Positions 1 to 7,951 of a DNA stretch of 29,246 bases are shown piece by piece. Made by a program: the position numbers and the translations under genes. Numbering within the stretch: the stretch's first letter is position 1; each line of letters begins with the position of its first letter. Origin of the DNA: Phycisphaerae bacterium (lineage in GTDB: Bacteria > Planctomycetota > Phycisphaerae > Sedimentisphaerales > SG8-4); NCBI GenBank assembly GCA_030603035.1, contig JAUVYQ010000015.1, forward strand, positions 1-29,246, written 5' to 3'. Under the pieces are notes generated by a model that was given only the letters and a program-made list of their open reading frames with translations, did no database searches and was not told where the DNA came from.

Positions 1-658
1 CACCACCGAAGACCCGATAGAGTATGACGTTGACGGTCTTATTCAGGTTCAAATAAAACCGGAAATTGGACTGACGTTCGCAAGGTGCCTGAGGCATATA
101 CTCCGTCAGGACCCCGATATTATATTAGTTGGTGAAATTCGCGACCTTGAAACAGCGGAGATTGCGGCCCAGGCGTCCCTGACAGGCCATGTGGTGTTCA
201 CCACACTGCACACAAACGACGCCCCGAGTTCGATAGCACGACTTTTAGATTTAGGGGTTGAGCCGTTTCTTGTTACCGCCACGCTCGAAGGTATTATTGC
301 CGAGCGATTGGTCAGAAAAATATGTGAAGATTGCAAAACGCCCTTCGAGCCAACCGAAGCCCAACTAATGGAATTGGGACTTACCCCGGATGATGTCAAG
401 GGCAAGGAGTTTTATTATGGCCGGGGCTGTAACAGATGTAATAACACCGGTTATAGAGGTCGAACGGGTATTTTTGAGATTATGACATTCAATGATGAAA
501 TACGTGATTTGATTATGCATCAGGCTTCGACAAATGTTTTGCGTGCGGCCGGCCAAAAGGCCGGTATGAGACTGCTGCGTGATAACGGCCTGGTTGCAAT
601 CTATGATGGCATCACCACAATAGACGAGGTAGTAAAAGAAACAATTATGGAAAGATAA
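1..658 (+). CDS. gspE: Type II secretion / type IV pilus assembly ATPase GspE (PilB), C-terminal part
   Basis: The 5' end lies outside the window. The reading frame is open from base 2, leaving about 218 C-terminal residues. It is a secretion/pilus hexameric ATPase that powers pseudopilus assembly at the cytoplasmic face of the inner membrane. Visible motifs in order are the Asp box (TTEDPIEY), Walker B ([12 protein letters not shown]), the His box ([14 protein letters not shown]) and a tetracysteine zinc module made of CEDC and CNRC about 35 residues apart, followed by [10 protein letters not shown]. All are diagnostic for GspE/PilB and argue against the retraction ATPase PilT, which lacks the zinc module. 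The Walker A lies upstream of the window. The gene ends 62 bases before gspF. The family call is secure; the exact GspE versus PilB label is not, although the pseudopilin set downstream favours a T2SS-like machine. Confidence 0.95.
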   Translation, partial: TTEDPIEYDVDGLIQVQIKPEIGLTFARCLRHILRQDPDIILVGEIRDLETAEIAAQASLTGHVVFTTLHTNDAPSSIARLLDLGVEPFLVTATLEGIIAERLVRKICEDCKTPFEPTEAQLMELGLTPDDVKGKEFYYGRGCNRCNNTGYRGRTGIFEIMTFNDEIRDLIMHQASTNVLRAAGQKAGMRLLRDNGLVAIYDGITTIDEVVKETIMER

Positions 659-720
659 GTAAGGGTTGGTCATTACGGAATGTCCGATAGCCAACCGTCA
701 ATTCAAAGGAGGTGTTCAGT

Positions 721-2007
721 ATGGCTACTTTCAAATATGAAGCGCTGGACTCACAGGGAGTGGGAATAAAGGATGAGGTAGAAGCCCTGAGTGAGAAAGA
801 AGCGATAAGCAAAATACGGAATATGGGCTATTTTCCCACGAAGGTCCGTGTGCACGGTGCCGGAAGAAAAGTGGCAGCAAAAGCTGCTGCAAGACCGGTG
901 CGCAGGCGCGGTGCCGGCGGCAAAGTCAGAGTCAAACTTATAACCCAGTTTGCAAGACAGCTTTCCACGCTGCAGGACGCAGGTCTGCCCATTTTGCGCT
1001 CGCTGCGTATCCTGCAGGAGCAGGAAAAGGCAGGAACATTCAAGCGGGTCATTGGTTATGTGGCCGATGACATCGAGGGCGGTTCGACACTCTCGGAAGC
1101 ATTGGGCAGATTCCCAAGGGCTTTTAATCGGCTGCTCGTCAGTATGGTAGCGGCCGGCGAGACGGGCGGCGTGCTGGACCTGATATTGTCCCGCGTAGCT
1201 GACTTTATGGAAAAAGCGCAAAAACTTAAATCCCGAGTTATAAGCGCAATGGTTTATCCGTGTGTGGTTTTGACCGCGGCGTTCCTTATTCTCTTGTTGT
1301 TGATGTGGAAGGTGATACCCGAGTTTACCACGGTGCTGACTGAAATGAGGGAGGGTGCGGAGCTGCCAAGGATAACGCAGGTGGTGTTCGCAATAAGCAA
1401 CTGGATTGCATACGGCCCTGAGTGGGCTGTTATACGGGGAGTGCGGATTCCTGGCGCGGTCGCCCTGTTGGCGGTGCCGTTTGTAGTAATTTTTCTGATT
1501 AGAATGATAAAGCATTTTCGCCCCGGCAGACTGGTTCTGGATAGCATCAAATTGAAGCTGCCGGTTGTCGGCCAACTTTGTGCTAAAATATCAGTTACGC
1601 GGTGGACAAGAACACTGGGAACATTGATTGGTGCCGGTGTGCCAATCCTGGACGCCCTTAACGTTACACGCGAGACGGCAGGAAACGAAGTCTTTGCCAA
1701 TATGCTCGGCAATGTTCACGATTCTATCAGACAAGGTGATACCTTTGCCGGTCCGCTGCGGCACTCCAAAACCGTTGACCTGATTGTCGCCAATATGGTT
1801 GCCGTAGGCGAGGAAACGGGTGACCTGGACAAGATGCTTCTGAAAGTGGCCGACAACTACGACGAGCAGGTTGACGTGCTGGTTGCCTCGTTAATGTCGA
1901 TGCTTGAGCCGATTATGATTATTTGTCTTGGCGTTATCGTCATGATCATCGTCCTGTCAATATTTTTGCCGATGATAGGAATTATCACGGAGTTAAGCGC
2001 CCTGTGA
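721..2007 (+). CDS. gspF: Type II secretion / type IV pilus inner-membrane platform protein GspF (PilC)
   Basis: A 428-residue polytopic platform protein that couples the GspE ATPase to pseudopilin assembly. The N-terminus (MATFKYEALDSQG) is the usual GspF start. Two T2SSF repeats are visible: the first begins around residue 80 (ITQFARQLSTLQDAGLPILRSL) and the second around residue 290 (TRWTRTLGTLIGAGVPILDAL). Each is followed by membrane segments, near 180-205 and 240-260 and at the C-terminus (EPIMIICLGVIVMIIVLSIF). I chose ATG 721 over an in-frame GTG at 712 because a strong Shine-Dalgarno AAAGGAGG occupies 705-712, eight bases before the ATG. A basic Ala/Arg-rich linker at about residues 46-70 joins the N-terminal piece to domain 1. 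Length is normal for the family. Confidence 0.95.
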   Translation: MATFKYEALDSQGVGIKDEVEALSEKEAISKIRNMGYFPTKVRVHGAGRKVAAKAAARPVRRRGAGGKVRVKLITQFARQLSTLQDAGLPILRSLRILQEQEKAGTFKRVIGYVADDIEGGSTLSEALGRFPRAFNRLLVSMVAAGETGGVLDLILSRVADFMEKAQKLKSRVISAMVYPCVVLTAAFLILLLLMWKVIPEFTTVLTEMREGAELPRITQVVFAISNWIAYGPEWAVIRGVRIPGAVALLAVPFVVIFLIRMIKHFRPGRLVLDSIKLKLPVVGQLCAKISVTRWTRTLGTLIGAGVPILDALNVTRETAGNEVFANMLGNVHDSIRQGDTFAGPLRHSKTVDLIVANMVAVGEETGDLDKMLLKVADNYDEQVDVLVASLMSMLEPIMIICLGVIVMIIVLSIFLPMIGIITELSAL

Positions 2008-2061
2008 TAAAAACTAAACTAATAAATCAAACGTGTAATTGAGTGATTAAAGGAGAACGAA

Positions 2062-2883
2062 ATGAAGCCAATTGCCAAACAATCCGACAAAAAGGCGGCA
2101 TTTACTATTGTAGAGCTGCTGACCGTTATGAGCATCATTATACTTCTCATAGGCCTGCTTGTGCCGGGCTTAAATCAGATCAGGCGATACGCCAAGGGGG
2201 TAAGACAAAAGGCCCAGTTCCACAGTATCGGCATTGCATTAGACCTTTTCAATGCCGAGTGGGACGGCTACCCTCCGTCAGAGGCTTTCGGCCCTGCAGG
2301 TACTTACAGGTACTGCGGTGCAATGAAACTTGCTGAAGCTATGGTTGGTAAGGATTCGTGTGGTTTTAATACGGATTCAGATTTCGCAGCGGGTCTTGGT
2401 ACTCCTCCGCTATATGGTCCAGGCGCTCCTTTAAGCGGCAGAAAGCAGTACTTGAAACTCGAAGGTGCAAATGTGGAAAAAATAGGGGATTTATTCCCGT
2501 CACAGGTTACCTTTGACCTGGGTGAGGTCGTCTTATGTGACGTGTATGCACACCGAACCTATACCGGAGAAAGGGTGGGTATGCCCATACTTTACTACAG
2601 GGCAAATACATCAAACACCTTGCATCTTCCCCCTCCCGCACCACCCGGCGAAAATATTTACAATTACCGGGACAATGAAGAGCTGATTGCACTGCAGACG
2701 TACGATGAGGAGGACCATTGGCTTAACCCTCCAACATTTTATGAAGAGATAAGGAATAAAAAGATTAGCATTCCCAGACCTTACAGGGCAGATTCATATA
2801 TCCTGATTTCAGCAGGATTTGATGGTAAGTATGGCCTAGATGCAGATGGCAAAACTGACGATGTACTTAATTTCGGAAATTAG
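2062..2883 (+). CDS. GspG-like pseudopilin, paralogue 1
   Basis: A 273-residue prepilin-like protein. The leader MKPIAKQSDKKAA is followed by FTIVELLTV with the conserved Glu at +5 and a hydrophobic helix of about 20 residues. A charged coiled region (RRYAKGVRQKAQFHSIGIALDLF) and a large globular part follow. Cleavage by prepilin peptidase is expected before Phe14. The -1 residue is Ala rather than the usual Gly, which is tolerated in some pseudopilins. The C-terminus (SYILISAGFDGKYG, then a DADGKTDD acidic loop) matches the calcium-loop end of GspG-like proteins. It is clearly paralogous to the gene at 4206: both share the pilin helix, YCGA.KLAEA, PILYYRAN and the YILISAG tail. The start is supported by AAAGGAG just upstream. 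It probably contributes to the pseudopilus; whether it is the major subunit is unknown. Confidence 0.85.
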   Translation: MKPIAKQSDKKAAFTIVELLTVMSIIILLIGLLVPGLNQIRRYAKGVRQKAQFHSIGIALDLFNAEWDGYPPSEAFGPAGTYRYCGAMKLAEAMVGKDSCGFNTDSDFAAGLGTPPLYGPGAPLSGRKQYLKLEGANVEKIGDLFPSQVTFDLGEVVLCDVYAHRTYTGERVGMPILYYRANTSNTLHLPPPAPPGENIYNYRDNEELIALQTYDEEDHWLNPPTFYEEIRNKKISIPRPYRADSYILISAGFDGKYGLDADGKTDDVLNFGN

Positions 2884-2923
2884 CTGCACGTTAATGAGCG
2901 CTTAAGGGACGCAGAGAGCGGTG

Positions 2924-4132
2924 ATGAAAAAGGCAACAGTTACTGCAGCGATAATGGTTATGCTGCTATTGGCGCATTGGGCGCAAGGTGGCGTTAGCAT
3001 GGTTAGAAACGGCAGTTTTGAAAACGATGGCGTGATAAATTCTATCACGCAAGAAGACACACCTCAATACTGGTGTGATGTCAATATTCCGGATAACTTC
3101 GGCGGATGGGTAAATGGTATATATTGGTCAACCCATGATGGTAACTCTTTAACTCTTTATTCAGAGATGTTTGCAACATTTGCTGCTGGAGATATGGCAA
3201 CGGTTTCTCAGCAGGTGTACCTTACAGGTGTTAATGAAATTATTTTTGACCTGAACCTGAGCACTATATACGGCCCAGAGCTTTGGGATCCAAACCGCAG
3301 TGCAGTATTGCTGATTGACGGAAATATTGTTTGGGATTCAAACAACATTTTAGGACCAGATGCAAACGGCGTATATCTCAATCAAATTGTCGATGTTAAT
3401 GAAATATACAAAGATGCAGATTCTCACATATTGTCATTAGGTATAAGAGCAAATGCAAGTGAATACTCCATTGTTCAATATTGGGCCCAATGGGATTTTG
3501 TCAAGTTCGACGCGCACTGCGGAGGTTTCGGCTATCTGCCTGAAGACCTTAACCGCGACTGCTATGTTGATATCCTCGATTTGAAAGTGCTGGCAGAAGA
3601 ATGGCTGGCGGAAGAGCCGGCTTATAATTGTGATTTGCTCGCCGACGACGAGAGTATTGTCAATTTGCGGGACTTTGCAATATTTGCATCATATTGGCAG
3701 GATGATACCTGCCCGCAGCCAGACGGGTGCGGAGGCAGCGATTTTGACCGGAGCAGAACGGTTGATTTTGCCGACCTGATGATATTTGCCGAGTACTGGC
3801 TTGAACCGGTTGTTACTTTGCTATCTGATTTAAGTGAGGATGGAGTAGTAAATTTCAAGGATTTTGCCAGTCTTACTAACAGATGGCTGGATAATACGGA
3901 CTGGAGAAATTGGCAAGACGATAACTGCTTTGAGATTGAGTTGCCGGCCGGCGACCTTGATGACGATGGTATTGTAAATTTGCGTGACTTTGCAGTTTTG
4001 GCCGGCGACTGGATGGGCAGGGGACGCTGTATCAGGAGTGATATCGACGGTTCCGAAGTTGTTGACTATGGCGACATTTCCAAACTGACCGAGCAGTGGC
4101 TTGAGAAAAGCTGGTTATACGGCCTGAAGTAA
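2924..4132 (+). CDS. Secreted protein with N-terminal jelly-roll-like region and about six dockerin type I-like motifs
   Basis: About 402 residues. A signal peptide (MKKATVTAAIMVMLLLAHWAQG) suggests export. Residues about 25-195 look like a carbohydrate-binding-type beta-sandwich (MVRNGSFENDG opening, VSQQVYLTGVNEIIFDLNLS), but I cannot assign a family. From about residue 205 there are six EF-hand-like dockerin half-repeats: DLNRDCYVDILDLKVLAEEW, DDESIVNLRDFAIFASYW, DFDRSRTVDFADLMIFAEYW, DLSEDGVVNFKDFASLTNRW, DLDDDGIVNLRDFAVLAGDW and DIDGSEVVDYGDISKLTEQW. Dockerins bind calcium and pair with cohesins; no cohesin is visible here. The gene sits inside the pseudopilin operon, so it may be a secretion substrate or a surface partner of the machine (inference). 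ATG 2924 is preferred; GTG 2921 in the same frame is an alternative. Confidence 0.8.
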   Translation: MKKATVTAAIMVMLLLAHWAQGGVSMVRNGSFENDGVINSITQEDTPQYWCDVNIPDNFGGWVNGIYWSTHDGNSLTLYSEMFATFAAGDMATVSQQVYLTGVNEIIFDLNLSTIYGPELWDPNRSAVLLIDGNIVWDSNNILGPDANGVYLNQIVDVNEIYKDADSHILSLGIRANASEYSIVQYWAQWDFVKFDAHCGGFGYLPEDLNRDCYVDILDLKVLAEEWLAEEPAYNCDLLADDESIVNLRDFAIFASYWQDDTCPQPDGCGGSDFDRSRTVDFADLMIFAEYWLEPVVTLLSDLSEDGVVNFKDFASLTNRWLDNTDWRNWQDDNCFEIELPAGDLDDDGIVNLRDFAVLAGDWMGRGRCIRSDIDGSEVVDYGDISKLTEQWLEKSWLYGLK

Positions 4133-4205
4133 AAAGAAAAATAGCTGCGAAGAAACGAAATCACGAAGAAATTAAAAGTAAAAAACAAATAAGGATATAA
4201 AAGGG

Positions 4206-5180
4206 ATGAATGTGAAGCGTAAAAAATCAGGGTTTACCCCGTTAGAAATAAAGGTTTCTAATCAAGGAAGTAATCGGAGAAGTAAAAGATTTCTAACGGG
4301 GTTTACCATTGTGGAGCTGTTGACGGTTCTGGCGATAATCGCAATGCTGGTCGGGCTGCTTGTCCCGGCTTTAAATCTGGTGCGCAACATCGCAAAAGAA
4401 ACGAAGCAAAAGGCCCAGCTTACCACCATCGGCCTGGCTCTGACGACCTTTAAAAACGATAGCGATTATGGCGATTATCCGCCGTCAGACTGGCACCCCA
4501 CCCCGCTGAGACGCGAATACTGCGGTGCACAAAAACTCGCTGAAGCTCTTCTGGGCTGGGACCTGCTGGGATTTCATCCAAAGTCGGCCTGGAGGGCAGA
4601 TGGGTTGGATGCAAGTGATGGGCCGTGGACATACGACCCGCTTAAGACGAGAGATGTTGACCCTCCTGATGGTATTCCGGACACTTTGAACGAGAGGGTA
4701 GGACGTTATCTCGAGCTTGCGACCACCAATGCTTTCAGACTGGGTATTAGTGGACCGGGTAGCCGGGATGGATTGTTTGATAATCCGGCGCCGTTGAGAC
4801 CGGATACATTCGTGATTTGCGATGTATTTGGCGTAAAGCCCATAAAGATTGGTCAAAAAACGGTTAAGGCAGGCACGCCGATTCTTTATTACAGGGCAAA
4901 CATTTCCAGGAAAACAATAGAAATCGGCCTGCCACAAGATCGAATTTACAATTGTCTTGATAATCAGGCCCTTATCAGCCTCAAAAAACTGCCAGACCAG
5001 ATGAAGGACCACCGACTTGGGGACAGTACCGGTATGTTTCAGTTTTTCTATGGAGAATATATCAGAAACCCAAAGATGACGGCGAGACCCTGGTGGCCTT
5101 ACAGGCACGATTCGTACATATTGATTTCAGCGGGGTTGGATGGTGAGTATGGAACAAAGGACGACATTTGTAATTTTTAG
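4206..5180 (+). CDS. GspG-like pseudopilin, paralogue 2, with duplicated prepilin motif
   Basis: A 324-residue pseudopilin paralogous to the gene at 2062. The mature part starts at FTIVELLTVLAIIAMLVGLL with Glu at +5 and Gly at -1. It carries YCGAQKLAEALLG, PILYYRAN and the C-terminal SYILISAGLDGEYGTKDD loop typical of GspG-like proteins. The leader is unusually long (34 residues). It contains a first motif, SGFTPLEIK, that mimics a cleavage site but is not followed by a hydrophobic helix, and only then the real one, TGFTIVELL. The intervening 23 codons are an in-frame palindromic insertion (see 4230-4307). AAGGAT at 4191-4196 serves as the ribosome site, nine bases before the ATG. The likely role is a pseudopilus subunit processed by prepilin peptidase at the second motif. 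Confidence 0.85.
   Translation: MNVKRKKSGFTPLEIKVSNQGSNRRSKRFLTGFTIVELLTVLAIIAMLVGLLVPALNLVRNIAKETKQKAQLTTIGLALTTFKNDSDYGDYPPSDWHPTPLRREYCGAQKLAEALLGWDLLGFHPKSAWRADGLDASDGPWTYDPLKTRDVDPPDGIPDTLNERVGRYLELATTNAFRLGISGPGSRDGLFDNPAPLRPDTFVICDVFGVKPIKIGQKTVKAGTPILYYRANISRKTIEIGLPQDRIYNCLDNQALISLKKLPDQMKDHRLGDSTGMFQFFYGEYIRNPKMTARPWWPYRHDSYILISAGLDGEYGTKDDICNF
4230..4307 (+). repeat. In-frame palindromic insertion in a pseudopilin leader
   Basis: A 9-bp direct repeat GGGTTTACC occurs at 4230-4238 and 4299-4307, 69 bp apart (exactly 23 codons). Inside it lies a perfect 14-bp inverted repeat, ACCCCGTTAGAAAT at 4236-4249 against ATTTCTAACGGGGT at 4289-4302. This is the layout of a small palindromic element that inserted after the Gly-Phe-Thr codons, duplicated them and preserved the frame. 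It resembles in style the in-frame palindromic elements known from Rickettsia, with no sequence relation implied. Confidence 0.75.
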
Positions 5181-5215
5181 TTCATAGTTCATAGTTGGTA
5201 GTTCGTTGTTCATAG
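5178..5215. repeat. Degenerate 7-bp repeat array (TAGTTCA type)
   Basis: The spacer after the second pseudopilin reads as consecutive heptads of the form TAGTTCA / TAGTTGG / TAGTTCG / TTGTTCA. It starts at the stop codon of the upstream gene. The same period-7 pattern recurs at most junctions of this operon. Confidence 0.65.
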
Positions 5216-5228
5216 AAAGGAATATGCG

Positions 5229-5354
5229 ATGGGATTTAACTTTGAAAACCTTGATGTTTATAACGAAGCAAAAGACTTTAGTCGCTTTATTGATATAGCC
5301 AGAGGTTCGATTTTCGAGTGTGTTGCGGCGCTACGAATATCACTAAAACAATGA
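5229..5354 (+). pseudogene. Internally deleted four-helix-bundle (23S rRNA intervening-sequence type) protein remnant
   Basis: A 41-codon open frame starting MGFNFENLDVYNEAKDF and continuing directly into SRFIDIARGSIFECVAAL. The first piece is the usual N-terminus of the short four-helix-bundle family associated with 23S rRNA intervening sequences. The second is that family's third-helix signature (RF..IARGS.FEC), normally about 60 residues further on. The middle is missing, so I read this as an internal deletion with a premature stop. It keeps a good ribosome site (AAAGGA near 5216-5221). Its TGA overlaps the next pseudopilin start in an ATGA junction, so it may still be translated and couple initiation of the downstream gene. 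The function of the intact family is poorly defined. Confidence 0.7.
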
Positions 5355-6007
5355 ACACTAAACAAAAAACAATGAACTGCTTTACGCTTGTCGAGATACT
5401 GATTGTTGTGGCGGTAATTGCAATCCTGACAACAATGGTAGTCGGCATCGCCACCCGCATTAACAATCAGAGCAAGGAACAACTTACAAAGAATACCTTT
5501 GCATTGCTCAACGCCGCCCTCGGGCAATTTCGCGACTACGAATATCGCTACAAGCACCCGGGTTACTACGGCTTAGATTTTCCGTTAGACTGCAGCGGTT
5601 TTAACCAGGACGGTCTTAAAGCAGCACTTGCAAATGCAATGGGTGCGACAAATGCCTCAATTATGCCGCCCGGTGTCCTCCACGACCCGAATTATTCGGG
5701 AAGCGAGGCGTTATACTTCTTCTTGAGCAGAGTCCCGGCAAGCCGAGAGACTCTGGATAAAATCGACGATTCACTGATAACCAACCTCGATTCTAATAAA
5801 CAGCCTATGGAAATTACTATCGGCGTCAAAATGTATTCGTTGCTGAGGATTATCGACCCCTGGGGCACAACGCTGCACTATGACTATTACGACGAAAGGA
5901 TAATTGTCCCTGCCGACAGAAATAAAACGAAGAGGAATTTCCCTTTAATCACCTCGGCCGGGCCGGACAGAATTTTCAGGACCGGTGATGATATAACCAG
6001 CAGATAA
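5351..6007 (+). CDS. gspG: GspG-like pseudopilin with DPWG motif
   Basis: 218 residues. The leader MNTKQKTMNC is followed by FTLVEILIVVAVIAILTTMV with Glu at +5. Cys sits at -1 where Gly is usual. Near residue 168 there is DPWGTTLHYDYY, the hallmark of the major pseudopilin GspG. The C-terminus SAGPDRIFRTGDDI matches the calcium-binding GspG loop (SAGPDG...T.DDI). Of the three GspG-like genes here, this one most resembles the canonical major pseudopilin. The start could be ATG 5351, overlapping the preceding remnant gene's TGA, or ATG 5372. No Shine-Dalgarno precedes either, so translational coupling is plausible. The first 8-9 codons are themselves 7-bp repeats (ACAATGA / ACACTAA / ACAAAAA / ACAATGA). 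Confidence 0.87.
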   Translation: MNTKQKTMNCFTLVEILIVVAVIAILTTMVVGIATRINNQSKEQLTKNTFALLNAALGQFRDYEYRYKHPGYYGLDFPLDCSGFNQDGLKAALANAMGATNASIMPPGVLHDPNYSGSEALYFFLSRVPASRETLDKIDDSLITNLDSNKQPMEITIGVKMYSLLRIIDPWGTTLHYDYYDERIIVPADRNKTKRNFPLITSAGPDRIFRTGDDITSR

Positions 6008-6060
6008 AAAATAAAAAGAAAATAAGCCACAGAGGACACAGAGAAAAGTGAGTAATGTAA

Positions 6061-6187
6061 ATCCGAAATTCGAAATACGAAGCACGAAACAATACCAAAA
6101 TCCGAATTCCCAAATGACCAAAACGTTTGGAATTTTGAATTTTTGTCATTTTAATTTGTTTCGAATTTCGAAATTCGATATTCGAGT
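6061..6187. repeat. Long imperfect palindrome built of heptads
   Basis: An imperfect inverted repeat of about 125 bp centred near 6124 (CCAAA at 6118-6122, TTTGG at 6126-6130). The outer arms are heptad strings: NNNCGAA-type units at 6064-6092 against their complement at 6156-6178, both abutting CGAAACAA / TTGTTTCG. It fills the spacer between the gspG-like and gspH-like genes and could fold as a hairpin on either strand. A related AAATGACAAA-type segment occurs at about 17530 and, inverted, at about 25945. Confidence 0.65.
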
Positions 6188-6196
6188 TTATACAAA

Positions 6197-7075
6197 ATGA
6201 TGAATTACAAACTACAAACTAAATCCGGTCTTACACTGACGGAAATGACGGTTGTCATCGCGGTTGTAGCGCTGCTTGGCAGTTTGGGACTGCCGGCTGT
6301 CCGCACGCTTTTTAACTCATTCGAGTCGCAGAGCGGCGCAAGGGCTATGATAAGTGCGGCGATGGCTTCAGCCCGTGCTATCGCCGCGAAGGAACAGCGC
6401 TACGCCGGCATCAGATTCCAGAAGGATTTGGATGATAACCAATATATGGTCTTTATTGTCCACGACCCTGCTCGTAAACCTTACGGGACAAATTTAACCA
6501 ATGGCTTTCGAGCGGTCGAAGGTCTGGAGCCAATAAAACTACCTGATTCACTTGGCGTGATGGATTTAATGGTCAGAATAAATCACGATCCGGGCGATCA
6601 TCCAGCCAGGGAGACCGATGACGAACAACTCAAGGTAGAGTATCTTGATGATACGAATCCAGTCAACTTGATAGATTATGGGTACCGTACGGTAACTGGC
6701 AAGAATAAATACATTAAGAACAAATACGTTGTGGATGCGTCAACCTTTTCGATTGTTTTTTCGCCGTCAGGCAAAATGGTGATACACGATGTGCGAGTTA
6801 GAAATGGAGATGGAGATTTCCAACCACTAAATCTGAGCGAGTCAGCGGATGACATCTTTAACTCTCCGGAAAACATTATAGATAACAAAACAGGCATGTT
6901 TATTCAAGATGATTATGCGGAATTGGGTTTGGGGCAAGAATCGAGCCGAAACAGTTTTATTATCTATGATAAAACCCAGTTTGATGAATTAGACGGAAGC
7001 GGAAGATTCAATTATTTGAGCGGCTTGGAATTTATCTATATTAACCCATATACAGGAACGATGATAGAAAGGTGA
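6197..7075 (+). CDS. gspH: GspH-like minor pseudopilin
   Basis: 292 residues. The leader MMNYKLQTKSG is followed by LTLTEMTVVIAVVALLGSLGLP with Glu at +5, then AVRTLFNSFESQSGARAMISAAMASARAIAAKEQR. This amphipathic helix of small residues is typical of GspH/FimT pseudopilins, which often have 'A...AR.EA...' there. The globular part is longer than in proteobacterial GspH (about 150-190 residues). The assignment as GspH rests on that helix and on position before the GspI-like and GspJ-like genes. There is no Shine-Dalgarno. The leader codons contain the direct heptad pair ACAAACT ACAAACT. ATG 6200 is an alternative start. Confidence 0.75.
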   Translation: MMNYKLQTKSGLTLTEMTVVIAVVALLGSLGLPAVRTLFNSFESQSGARAMISAAMASARAIAAKEQRYAGIRFQKDLDDNQYMVFIVHDPARKPYGTNLTNGFRAVEGLEPIKLPDSLGVMDLMVRINHDPGDHPARETDDEQLKVEYLDDTNPVNLIDYGYRTVTGKNKYIKNKYVVDASTFSIVFSPSGKMVIHDVRVRNGDGDFQPLNLSESADDIFNSPENIIDNKTGMFIQDDYAELGLGQESSRNSFIIYDKTQFDELDGSGRFNYLSGLEFIYINPYTGTMIER

Positions 7076-7162
7076 GTTAGTTGTTAGTTCGTAGTTCATA
7101 GTTTATAGATAAGAAGCTGCGAGCTGCGAACTACAAAAGCACGAACGATGAACAATGAACTA
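7076..7162. repeat. Degenerate 7-bp repeat array entering the next leader peptide
   Basis: Consecutive heptads of NTAGTTN type (7076-7105) change to GCTGCGA GCTGCGA ACTACAA and then, after one extra base, AGCACGA ACGATGA ACAATGA. The start codon at 7148 lies within a heptad, so the first codons of the GspI-like leader (MNNEL) are encoded by the repeat. Confidence 0.65.
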
Positions 7163-7945
7163 AAAAATGGTTTTTCTCTTACCGAGGTCTTGTTTGCCGT
7201 CGGCACGCTCGCTGTCGGGATGCTTTTTATAGCCGGCACGTTCCCCGTAGCTATCTATTTTTCGACAATCGCCACCGAGCGAACCATCGCAGCGGTAGCA
7301 GCCGACGAGGCCTTTGCAAAAATAAGACTCTATGCAGACCCGAATCAATACGATGATGTTGGTGATATTGACATAAATTACCTGGGAATCGACTCGCAAA
7401 CCAGGTTCAACGATGTTAACGCCTTTCCCGCAACATTGGGTATCGACCCTAACGAATTTGCATATCCTTCGATTGGCACTGACATCTCGGAAAAAAAATA
7501 TTACTGGTCGGCTATTTGCAGGCGAGTAGCAGACCCGACCACCCCGCCTACCCGGCTTGTGCAGGTAACGGTTTTTGTGAGCAGGAAGATAGGGGGGGGC
7601 GGCAGATATTGGGTTCGGGAGCCGATTACCCGTGCGCTTGGCCCGATTGGCAGTTATCCGATGCCGATTGATGTCCAAGTTTCTCAAGTCGGCCCCGATG
7701 AGCTTTCGATTGTTGAACCTGTTGAGAAAACATTTATTAACGATGGCTATACGATAGTGGACAACGAAACCGGACAGATATACCGCGTGTTGGAACGGTA
7801 TGCGGGTGCGCCGCCGATTGACCAGGTGATAAAGCTTGACAGGCCCTGGCGGGGCGGACCTGGTTCGGTTTGGGTGGTTCCGCCGCCGGTCAACGGCGGC
7901 AGATATCCCTGTATAGCGGTGTATCAAAAAGTAATCAGGTTTTAA
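7148..7945 (+). CDS. gspI: GspI/PilV-like minor pseudopilin
   Basis: 265 residues. A short leader MNNELKNG is followed by FSLTEVLFAVGTLAVGMLFIAGTFPVAI. Gly at -1, Glu at +5 and the EVL.A...LA.G pattern are characteristic of GspI/PilV, which helps initiate the pseudopilus tip complex with GspJ and GspK. The next segment, TIAAVAADEAFAKIRL, is the usual small-residue helix. The protein is about twice the length of proteobacterial GspI, the extra part being a beta-rich C-terminal region. No Shine-Dalgarno is visible. Order (H, I, J, K) supports the call. Confidence 0.75.
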   Translation: MNNELKNGFSLTEVLFAVGTLAVGMLFIAGTFPVAIYFSTIATERTIAAVAADEAFAKIRLYADPNQYDDVGDIDINYLGIDSQTRFNDVNAFPATLGIDPNEFAYPSIGTDISEKKYYWSAICRRVADPTTPPTRLVQVTVFVSRKIGGGGRYWVREPITRALGPIGSYPMPIDVQVSQVGPDELSIVEPVEKTFINDGYTIVDNETGQIYRVLERYAGAPPIDQVIKLDRPWRGGPGSVWVVPPPVNGGRYPCIAVYQKVIRF

Positions 7946-7951
7946 CTGATA

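Noticed and set aside
751..1575. Long minus-strand open frame (274 codons) opposite gspF
   Set aside because: The plus-strand frame encodes an unmistakable GspF; the minus-strand product is His/Arg/Gln-rich with no recognisable fold or ribosome site.
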